NCBI RefSeq assembly: GCF_038502225.1
Contig: NC_091369.1
Span: 18,735,943 to 18,799,942 of the forward strand
DNA length: 64,000 bases
DNA from: Cherax quadricarinatus
Taxonomy: Eukaryota > Arthropoda > Malacostraca > Decapoda > Parastacidae
Reading direction: 5' to 3'
In this document: positions 30,720 through 39,097 of the stretch, piece by piece
Numbering within the stretch: position 1 is the first letter of the stretch
How the letters are laid out: each line of letters begins with the position of its first letter
The notes under the pieces: model-generated
What the model was told of the DNA's origin: nothing
Seen by the model: the letters and a program-made list of their open reading frames with translations, nothing else
Database searches by the model: none
Program-made: the position numbers and the translations under genes

Positions 30720-30779
30720 CAGTGGCGGCTGGTGCGGGGGTGCTGCAGGTCCGCAGCACCCCCGCACGAACCGCCACTG
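30720..30779. repeat. 60-bp GC-rich palindrome, possible TIR-only DNA transposon remnant
   Basis: The left arm CAGTGGCGGCTGGTGCGGGG and on to TGCTGC pairs with the right arm GCAGCACCCCCGCACGAACC and on to GCCACTG, with two mismatches and a 5-6-nt centre. The CAGTGGCGG terminus is the type seen in hAT-like elements (from memory). The flanks ATGCTGCG and ATGCCGTA are only partly alike, so an 8-bp TSD is not proven. GC-rich in AT-rich surroundings. Confidence 0.5.
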
Positions 30780-31330
30780 ATGCCGTAGCCGCTAAATTCT
30801 CTCAACCTTAGACCTTCGTTGTTTTATTTCATTCGTTAGTGAAAAATAGTGTGACACATATGTTTGTGATGTACTCATTCATTCAGATTTTGCCAATGAC
30901 CAAAAGTGAAGACGCAGCAATAAATAAAAACCACTCTTATGCGATGCTATATATTTTGGTGTGTCGTTATAGAGGCGAGTGTGGTAATCATTGGTCCTAC
31001 AATCATGGTGCAGCTACTCTTGTCTTATATGTTTTCATTGGCGTAAGTGAGAGATAATCACTTAACATTTTACCTTTAAGCTTTCATGATTAATTCTGAT
31101 TACTGATCACTTGACCTCTCCTGCTCTCAAACCTTCTTCATCTTTTCTCAGTTAATGTAACCTCTGGTAACACTTTCTTATCTTATCTAAAATATTTAAA
31201 TCTTTCATAACAGGTAAACGATGCATGGTTGGCCATAGAATACCTTGCAAATCATGTCATTGCGTCTGATTTAGTTGCGAGTGAGTTAGCTAGATCACAG
31301 AAACAGCAGAGGAGGCCGTGGCTGAGGTGA
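30780..31330. other. Unassigned
   Basis: No supported gene or repeat. Confidence 0.35.
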
Positions 31331-31735
31331 ATCTTGTTCACTTGTAACCAGATGCCGATACTGAGACAAGGACAACTGAAGCAGTGATTCCTGGAAATTA
31401 TTTGAACCTAACGTTGTGTCTTCACTGTTCTACGACACAATGTGCTCCACCGATCTACCCGGCGCTACCGTCACTGTCTCCCTCAAGAACCAGACGCCGC
31501 TAATGATGATGTCGTCACAGCTAAAACAGACATCTCAACAAACATTGGCGTCCCTGATGTATAAGACGTAGCTACTGACACTGTCTCTCCTGCTGAAAAA
31601 AGTTGCAATTGACATTGTTATTCCTGCTGATCAAGACCTAGCTGCTGAAACAATCTGCTTACTGAACGATTCACCGCTACTGACAGTGTCTTTCTCATTG
31701 AACAATACGTAGTTAAAAGCAATCTTGATCGCACT
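31331..31735 (+). repeat. Degenerate minisatellite, about 36-bp theme
   Basis: Recurring blocks such as GCTACTGACACTGTC, TCTCCTGCTGAA and CAAGACCTAGCTGCT have irregular spacing. The same theme returns at 33406-33479 and 34861-35850, so elements at 31748-34860 were inserted into it. Confidence 0.5.
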
Positions 31736-31747
31736 GACACCACAACT
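31736..31747 (+). repeat. Target-site duplication, left, of family D insertion
   Basis: GACACCACAACT, repeated at 33394-33405. Confidence 0.75.
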
Positions 31748-31818
31748 ATGTTGTAGATGAATAGTATAGAATACCGACAAGACGAAAATTAGACACATGA
31801 ACAAAATCTGGGCATCTA

Positions 31819-33144
31819 CAGTGGCCGCAGAATTATCTATACTTTAACAACTTTTGGACAATAAAACGAAAAAAAATCAACTTAATGTATGCACATGTAT
31901 TTTATTTTCACTTTTTAGTATCCAACCAGTACTTAGTCATGTTACAATGTTCTTTATCACCATCTGAAGTCGCCTGGCCGAGGACAGAGAAGAGGGAGGA
32001 GTTCCTGTTGATCCAAAGCTTCTTCAGTGCCTCCTTCAGGTCAGTGATGTTGGTGGGTCGAGCTTTGCAATCTTATTTTTCATCACATGTCAGGCATTCT
32101 CGATAGGATTTAGGTCAGGGGAATTGCCTGGCCACCCCAAAACACTGATATTATTGTCCTCGAGGAGCTTTTTCACTCCTTTTGACTTATGGGCAGGGAC
32201 ACCAACATGAAAAAAAAATCACACTCTTGAATGTTCCAAATTGTCAGCATGTGGACCTCGATATAATTACTTCCCTTCATCGTAATGTTCTTAGGAAGAA
32301 AGTATAGTCCACCTCTGCCCTTAAAACCACTAAAAGCATCCCAGACCACAACACTATCAGGGTGCTTCACTGTCTTCAAGGCATCCCGCGGGTCATAACG
32401 GGACACACCACTGGGATGACAGACGGTCTTAGAGCCGCTCCTGACGATCCTGAAGGCACTCTCGTTGCTGAACATCACCTTCTGCCACTGGTCTGAGGTC
32501 CAATCCTTGTACTTCTTTCAGAACTGAAGCCGTTTCTTCTTCATGGCTTCAATTAGCACATCAAGCAGGCATTTTCTGGTTCTTTTGCAGTCGGTACTGA
32601 ATGCGACGTCTTTCGGAAATGCAGGATGATTTTTGTTGAGGTCTGCGGCTGGTATGGCAGGATCTGGTAACACTTCCCTCTTCTGATAGCACTTCCCTCT
32701 TCCCTCCTAGGTGGTACGGTGCCAGGTGGGAGTGAGGCAGCTGCTTTCATGAGGTTGTAAATTGCCTTCCTAGACACCTTCAGGTCTGCGACTATGGATA
32801 TTACAGACATGCCTTGCTCTAATAGGGTGAGTGCACGAGTCTTCTCTACAACTGAAAGTTCAGTTCGACCCATTCTGACCACTTGGAGCTGAGATATAGC
32901 ATGGCAAAGTTCGTGGGCGAGTGAAAAAATGGGCAATGAGTAAAAACATAGTAATCCTCCTTCCTAATCGAGCTCTCTGGAAGAGCTGGGGAATGTTGGA
33001 GCAAGACGGGCTCCGGTACACTAAGCCATCACAAGCTCTGCCCACTTTTCTTATGGCGGAAATTCAAGTGAAATGTATACACCAAACTCTAGTGAATAGA
33101 TCTTTTCTTGTATTGGAAATGTATAGATTTTTTTGCGGCCAATG
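31819..33144 (-). mobile_element. Tc1/mariner-type DNA transposon, inactive
   Basis: Terminal inverted repeats CAGTGGCCGCAGAATTATCT-ATAC (31819-31842) and the complement of GTATAGATTTTTTTGCGGCC-AATG (33121-33144) match at 20 of 24 positions. A TA dinucleotide flanks each side (31817-31818 and 33145-33146), as expected for this superfamily. The transposase is on the minus strand and broken. Confidence 0.85.
31905..32873 (-). pseudogene. Tc1/mariner-like transposase pseudogene
   Basis: The likely start is MGRTELSVVEKTRALTLLEQ (32873). A helix-turn-helix follows (GMSVISIVADLKVSRKAIYN), then frameshifts. The catalytic part continues in other frames: VMFSNESAFRIVRSGSKTVC, then HPDSVVVWDAFSGFKGRGGL, then VGVPAHKSKGVKKLLEDNNI and GWPGNSPDLNPIENA. 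The first catalytic Asp appears as Asn (SNES in place of SDES), and the second, expected before GVPAHK, is missing. The Asp of SPDLNPIEN remains. Stops occur after IENA and elsewhere. The enzyme would cut and paste the element; this copy cannot. Confidence 0.8.
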
Positions 33145-33148
33145 TACA

Positions 33149-33187
33149 TTGTAGACATTTCGCCATCCAGTGGCTTTATCAATACAA
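33149..33187 (-). ncRNA. Hammerhead-ribozyme-like motif D1
   Basis: Minus strand: stem I UUGUA/UACAA (5 bp), core UUGAUAA, extra A, stem II GCCA-CUGGA-UGGC, GAA, AU/GU, C17. Core positions 3 and 8 are U and A. Confidence 0.6.
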
Positions 33188-33321
33188 ATTCAATGACATA
33201 ATTGGAGAAAAGTAGAAGTGTATACAAAAGGTGGGATAATCATTCCCAGACTCCATGATGTTGCAGTATCTGACAGACTGTACTGTACACGTTCTACTGT
33301 CTACCAATTACGTCCTTCAAT

Positions 33322-33360
33322 TTGTATTGATGCAGCCACTGGATGGCGAAGCGTCTACAA
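33322..33360 (+). ncRNA. Hammerhead-ribozyme-like motif D2, partly decayed
   Basis: Plus strand: stem I UUGUA (33322-33326) with UACAA (33356-33360), stem II GCCA/UGGC, GAA. The core is UUGAUGC (last A changed to C) and position 15.1 is G, so activity is doubtful. Confidence 0.5.
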
Positions 33361-33393
33361 TAAAGATCCCAGATGTTGCAAATGTGTCTAATC

Positions 33394-33405
33394 GACACCA
33401 CAACT
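33394..33405 (+). repeat. Target-site duplication, right, of family D insertion
   Basis: GACACCACAACT, the match of 31736-31747. Confidence 0.75.
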
Positions 33406-33479
33406 GACTTTATTATTCCCGCTTAACCAGACACATCTGCTAACACTATCGTATCTAATGACACTGTCGTCCCTTCTTA

Positions 33480-34135
33480 ACCAGGCACCTCTATATGCAT
33501 TGTAGTCCTTAGGTAAAAGGACACAAGTGCAACTAGTGTGACATAAGGTACAGAGTGAGGTGCAAAAAAAATAACATAGTCATTGTTGGTATTAGTAGTA
33601 GTAGTAGTCCTTGTCGTGGTGGAAGTAGTAGTGGTAGTAGCAGCTATGTGATGGTGGGGTTTATTGCTTGCAGAAGAACTCTTCCCAATACTTCGAAGAT
33701 GATGAATCTGCATTAAGTCGTCATACCTACATGAATTTGTGTTCACTGAGACGTGTTTCAAGGTTTCTTGCTGTTTGTCCTACGTATATTCTGTCGCACC
33801 CTAAACAGGGGATAGTATAAACCCCTCCATTGATTATATCAATGTTTTCCAATTTCGTCCTAGTCAGATCTTTTATAGAATTATTGGATGCAATGGCGAC
33901 TTAAGTGTTAGTTTGTATGAGTACTTTAAAGACGTTCAGTGCAACATGGCCGTAGGGAAAAGGATTATAACTTTGTTAGGAGCGATGTTAGTGCGTGGAG
34001 AATTGATCACCTGAAAGACTCTTGGAGTTTTCGATGAAAAAGGAAGGGATATGTAGATCAGTGAAGGTTTGGTGTATGTATGTACACTCGTGAAGAAACT
34101 GTGGACTGCAAATTTGATATGCTCTTAGGAAAAAA
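33480..34135 (-). pseudogene. Penelope-like element 2, left copy (linker plus GIY-YIG)
   Basis: The minus strand reads the PLE linker FLRAYQICSPQFLHECTYIH and FTDLHIPSFFIENSK. In a shifted frame the GIY-YIG core follows: GGVYTIPCLGCDRIYVGQTA and RNLETRLSEH. The frame is broken in several places. After the coding end comes a low-complexity CTA/ACC stretch (33590-33660) and a 3' block with GTGTCCTTTTACC that matches the right copy. The ribozyme region is missing here (a gap of roughly 75 bases against the right copy). It joins the right copy 5'-to-5' near 34135. Confidence 0.7.
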
Positions 34136-34518
34136 TCCAGTGATGATCCAATGAAGATCTGACTAGGACGAAATGGAAAAAAAACATTGATCCAATCATC
34201 GCTGGGGTTTATATTATCTCCTGTAGAGCTTGTGACAAAATATGCATAGGTGAAACAGCAAGAAACCTTGAAACTTGAAACACGTCTCAGTGAACACATA
34301 AAGGCATGAAGTAATGATAACTTGAACAAAGCCAGTGTAGAACACCGGAATTCCGCCAACCACTTGATGAAATTAACGACGGCAGCCGAGTGATCAGTTT
34401 CCGTACACTTAAGTGCCTTGAATCATTATTAATCACTTTTTCTAACACAATTAAACAAAATGTAGGTTACTTCATTATCTCTGAAGCATTGACAAGAATA
34501 CTCTTCGCCATCACTTAC

Positions 34519-34660
34519 CTGCTACAACTACTACGACAAGTGCTACAACTACTACGACAAGTGCTACAACTACTACGACAAGTGCTACAACTACTACGAC
34601 AAGTGCTACAACTACTACGACAAGTGCTACAACTACTACGACAAGTGCTACCACTACTAC
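34519..34660 (+). repeat. 21-bp tandem repeat inside PLE2
   Basis: CTACTACGACAAGTGCTACAA is repeated about six times, followed by CTA/ACC-type microsatellite. It lies between the coding remnant and the 3' ribozyme. Confidence 0.85.
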
Positions 34661-34766
34661 TTCTACAACTACTACCACTACCACCACCACCACAAGGAAT
34701 ATACTACTACTATATTATGTTTTGTACCTCACTGTACCTCTATGTGTCCCTGTGTTGTTTGTAACA

Positions 34767-34801
34767 GCTTGACAAACTTCCTGGAGAGCGAAACGTAGCC
34801 A
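34767..34801 (+). ncRNA. Hammerhead-ribozyme-like motif E (PLE2)
   Basis: GC, core UUGACAA, a weak stem II (CUUC with AGAG, imperfect), GAA, AC/GU, A17, then GCC pairing with GC. Core positions 3 and 8 are U and A. It is the weakest of the assigned motifs; the position and the downstream AATAAA support it. Confidence 0.45.
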
Positions 34802-34860
34802 TAATAAAATGTCACATTGTACTTGTGTCCTTTTTACCCAACATATTGTCGGTAATTTTA

Positions 34861-35850
34861 ACAACATTATTACTGTTGTCCTCGCTGAAGCAGACACCTC
34901 TGCTGACACTGTCTTCCTCGTTCCAGCTGAAAGTTGTCGCTCCCGTTGAACAAGTCGTTGCTACTAACACTTTGTCCTCGATGAACTAAGCGCTTCTATT
35001 TATCCTGTCGTCTCAGCTGAACCAAAAAGCTTCTATGTAAAACGTAGGTACTGCTACTGTGGCCTCCATTGAGTAAAACATTGCTCGTGATATTGTTGCC
35101 TCTGTTGAGAAAGACGTGGCTAATGACTCTGTTGTCTCCGTTTAACTACACGTCACTTCTACTGCTGCTGCTGCTGATGCAGGTGTCGCAACTGACACTC
35201 GTTCAAGCTGAACCGAACGCATCTGCTGTCACTGTCTTTCTTGTTGAACTAGGTATAACTACTGACACCATCATCTCCTCTGAACCAAATGCCTCAACTA
35301 ACACTGCCATCCACACTGAATAATACTTCGCTTCCGATACTGTCGTCCCAGTTGAACCAGACGTCGCTAGTGATAATGGCTCCCTGGCGAAATAAAATGT
35401 AGCTATTGACGTTGTTCCCCTTTTGTGGACTCCACTAAGATGATATGGTCTCCACTTCTTAGGACGTCGCTAATGGCACTGTGGACTCCACTTAGTAAGA
35501 AATCCCTCATGATATTGTGGTCTCCGCTAAGTAAGATGTTGCTAATGACACTTTGGTCTCTACTGAGTAATACGTCGCTAATGATGTTGCTTTTTACACT
35601 TAACCAGACGTCGCATCTGCTAATGATTGCTGTGATGCAGGCATCGCTACTGACACTGTCGCCCCCGATGAGGCAGGCGTCACTACAGATACTTTTCCTT
35701 CCGACAAAGCAGGCGTCATTACTAACTCTGTCGAACCTGTTGAAGGAGGCGTCACTACTAACACCATCGTCATCTCTAAAGCAGGTTTTGCTACTGACAG
35801 TCACCCTCGATGAAGCAGGCGTTTCAGTTAACACTGTCGCATCCCCCAAC
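34861..35850 (+). repeat. Degenerate minisatellite, about 36-bp theme
   Basis: Blocks like GAACCAGACGTCGCTACTGA and CACTGTCGTCTCC recur with many changes. Towards 35640-35850 it turns into GAAGCAGGCGTCACTACTGA and CACTGTCGCATCCCC, which approaches the 38-bp unit that follows. Confidence 0.6.
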
Positions 35851-36686
35851 ACAGACAACTGCAGCACGGGTCACTGTTGCATCCGTCCACACACACCACT
35901 GCAGCAGGGGCACTGTTGCATCACCCACACACAACACTGCAGCACGGGTCACTGTTGCATCCCCCACACACACCACTGCAGAACGGGTCAATGTTGCATC
36001 TCCCCACACACACCACTGCAGCACGGGTCACTGTTGCATTCCCCCACAACACTGCAACACAGGTCACTGTTGCATTCCCCCACACACAACACTGCAGCAC
36101 GGGTCACTGTTGCATCCCACACACACAACACTGCAGCATGGGTCACTGTTGCATCCCTCAACACACAACACTGTAGCACGGGTCACTGTTGCATCCCCCA
36201 CACACAACACTGCAGAAGGGGTCACTGTTGCATCACCCACACACACCACTGCAGCACGGGTCACTGTTGCATCACCCACACACACCACTGCAGCACGGGT
36301 CACTGTTGCATCCCTCACACACAACACTGCAGCACAGGTCACTGTTGCATCCCTCCACACACAACGCTGCAGCACGAGTCACTGTTGCATTCCTCCAAAC
36401 ACACCACTGCAGCAGGGGTCACTGTTCCATCCCCCCCACACACAACACTGCAGCAGTGGTCACTGTTGCATTCCCCCACACTCAGCACTGCAGCAGGGGT
36501 CACTGTTCCATCCCCCCACACACAACACTGCAGCAGTGGTCACTGTTCCATCCCCCCCACACGCAACGCTGCAGCAGTGGTCACTGTTGTATCACCCCAC
36601 ACTCATCACTGCAGCAGGGGTCACTGTAGCATCCCACCACTCACACCACTGCAGCACAGGTCACTGTTACATCCCCACACACACAC
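35851..36686 (+). repeat. 38-39-bp minisatellite, first block
   Basis: About 21 units of the form CACTGCAGCACGGGTCACTG, TTGCATCCCCCACACACAC. Each unit has a CTGCAG. Variants CAGGGGTCAC and GTTCCATCC accumulate to the right. Confidence 0.9.
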
Positions 36687-38428
36687 ACATGATAAGGCTG
36701 AGGAAAGAAGGTGGAGAACTCACAAGAAACGATCAAGAGGTATGTGAGGAGCTCAACATGAGATTAAAGGAAGTATTTACAGTGGAGACAGGAAGGCCTC
36801 TCGGGGACAGACCAGATGGGGACACCAGCAAGGAACATACCAACAAGTGTTGGATGACATACATACAGATGAGGAGGAAGTGAAGAAACTGCTAAAGGAC
36901 ATCGTTACCTCAAAGGCAATGGGACTGGACAACATCTCCCCGTGTGTCCTTAGAGAGGGAGCGGATATATTGTGTGTGCCACTTACCACAATCTTCAACA
37001 CGTCCCTGGAAACTGGGCAACTACCTGAGATATGGAAGACGGCAAATGTAGTTCCCATTTTTAAAAAAGGAGACAGAAAAGAGGCACTAAACTGACGTGT
37101 ATATTATGCAGAGTTATGGAGAAGATTATCAGGAGGAGAGGGGTGGAGCACCTGGAACGGAACAAGAGTATAAACGCCAACCAGCATGGATTCATGGAAG
37201 GAAAATCCTGTGTCACAAACCTTCTGGAGTTTTATAATAAAGTAACAGAAGTAAAACACGAGAGAGAGGGGTGGGTTGATTGCATCTTCTTGGACTGCAA
37301 GAAGACCTTTGACACAGTTTCTCACAAGAGATTAGTGCAGAAGCTAGAGGATCAGGCTCATATAACAGGAAGGGCACTGCAGTGGATCAGAGAATACCTG
37401 ACAGATAGGCAACAACGAGTCATGGTACGTAATGATGTATCACAATGGGCACCTGTGCCGAGCGGGGTCCCACAGGGGTCGGTCCTAGGACCAGTGCTAT
37501 TTTTGGTATATGTGAACGACATGATGGAAGAGTTAGACTCAGAAGTGTCCCTGTTCGCAGACGATGTGAAGTTAACGAGGAGAATTAAATCAGATGATGA
37601 CCGGGCAGAACTTCAAAAAGACCTGGAAAGACTGGACACCTGGTCCAGCAACTGGCTTCTCGAATTTAATCCCGCCAAATGCAAAGTCATGAAGATAGGG
37701 GAAGGGCAAAGAAGACCGCAGACGGAGTATAGGCTAGGTGGCCAAAGACTGCAAACTTCGCTCAAGGAGAAAGATCTTGGAGCGCGTATAACACCGAGCA
37801 TGTCTCCGGAAGCACACATCAACCAGGTAACTGCTGCAGCATATGGGTACCTGGCAAACCTGAGAACAGCGTTCCGATACCTTAATAAGGAATCGTTCAA
37901 GACACTGTACACCTTGCACGTCAGGCCCATACTGGAGTATGCAGCACCTGTTTGGAACCCGCACTTGATAAAGCACGTCAAGAAACTAGAGAAAGTGCAA
38001 AGGTTTGCGACAAGGTTAGTTCCAGAGCTAAGGGGAATGTCTTATGAAGAAAGGTTAAGGGAAATCGGCCTGACGACACTAGAGGACAGGAGGGTCAGGG
38101 GAGACATGATAACGACATATAAAATACTGCGCGGAGTAGACAAGGTGGACAAAGACAGGATGTTCCAGAGGTCACAATTGGAAGTTGAAGACACAGATGA
38201 GTCAGAGAGATATTAGGAAGTATTTCTTCAGTCATAGAGTTGTCAGGCAGTGGAATAGCCTAGAAAGTGATGTAGTGGAGGCAGGAACCATACATAGTTT
38301 TAAGACGAGGTATGATAAAGCTCATGGAGTGGGGAGAGAAAGGACCCAGTAGCAACCGGTGAAGAGGCGGGGCCAGGAGCTAGGACTCGACCCCTGCAAC
38401 CACAAATAGGTGAGTACAAATAGGTGAG
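36687..38428 (+). mobile_element. CR1-like LINE copy 1 (family b), 5' truncated
   Basis: It starts directly after a CA run with the region before RT, contains RT and thumb, and ends in GGCGGGGCCAGGAGCTAGGA, CTCGACCCCTGCAACCACAA and a short direct repeat of AAATAGGTGAGTAC, a microsatellite-like 3' end of CR1 type. Confidence 0.85.
36690..38349 (+). pseudogene. LINE family b RT, copy 1, frameshifted
   Basis: Pieces in different frames: GELTRNDQEVCEELNMR (about 36710), DNISPCVLREGADILCVPLT and NVVPIFKKGDRKEALN (36847-37095), a deletion of the YRPVSLT block, then 37116-38216 with QHGFMEGKSCVTNLLEFY, IFLDCKKTFDTVSHKRL, SGVPQGSVLGPVLFLVYVND and the catalytic FADD. The thumb reads RPILEYAAPVWNPHL. 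A further deletion near 38180 cuts the C-terminus, whose end (KYFFSHRVVRQWNSL) is out of frame. Endonuclease is absent. Confidence 0.85.
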
Positions 38429-38857
38429 TACACACCACTGCTGCACGCGCCACTTTTGCATCCCCCCCACACACACACACCACTGCTGCAGGGGTCACTG
38501 TTGCATCCCCCACACACACACACACACACACACACCACTGCAGCAGGGGCCACTGTTACACCACTGCAGCAGGGGCCACTGTTGCACCACTGCAGCAGGG
38601 GTCACTGTTGCATCCCCACACACACACACACCACCGCTGCACGCGTCACAGTTGCATCCCCCCCACACACACACCACCGCTGCAGCAGGGGTCACAGTTG
38701 CATCCCCCCTACACACACACACCACTGCAGCAGGGGTCACAGTTGCATCCCCACACACACACACACACCACTGAAGCAGGGGTCACTGTTGCATCCCCCC
38801 CACACACACACCACTGCAGCAGGGGTCACTGTTGCATCCCCCCCAGACACACACACA

Positions 38858-38941
<84 letters not shown>

Positions 38942-39097
38942 ACTGCAGCAGAGGTCACTGTTGCATCCCCACACAACCCCCCCCCCTGCAGCAGGGGTCA
39001 CTGTTGCATCACCACACACACACACACACGCACACACACACCACTGCAGCAGGGGTCACTGTTGCATCCCCCCACCCCCCCACACACACACACACAC
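38429..39097 (+). repeat. Minisatellite, second block, with (CA)n
   Basis: About 13 units of CACTGCAGCAGGGGTCACTG plus TTGCATCCCC and variable CA runs. A long CA tract lies at about 38850-38940. Confidence 0.9.

Larger units (their letters stand above)
31748..33393. mobile_element. Hammerhead (retrozyme-like) element family D, split by a mariner
   Basis: The left arm (minus) covers 31748-31818 and 33145 to about 33230; the right arm (plus) covers about 33260-33393. Both arms carry the hammerhead motif, AATAAAGATCCCAGATGTTG (or remnants of it) and ATGTGTCTAAT. The left arm also has the terminal hairpin TGTC-GGTAT-TCT-ATAC, which the right arm lacks. A 12-bp duplication flanks the whole. The mariner element was inserted later at a TA. 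Confidence 0.75.
34136..34860 (+). pseudogene. Penelope-like element 2, right copy (GIY-YIG remnant, ribozyme, 3' end)
   Basis: The plus strand reads AGVYIISCRACDKICIGETA and RNLET before stops, a GIY-YIG remnant matching the left copy. A 21-bp tandem repeat follows, then the 3' region: a hammerhead-like motif (34767-34801), AATAAAATGTC, TTGTGTCCTTTTTACCC and TGTC-GGTAA-TTT-TAAC. That 3' layout is the same as in the non-coding families A-D. Confidence 0.65.

Noticed and set aside
31819..33144. Active mariner
   Set aside because: Frameshifts, stops and at least one catalytic Asp changed to Asn.
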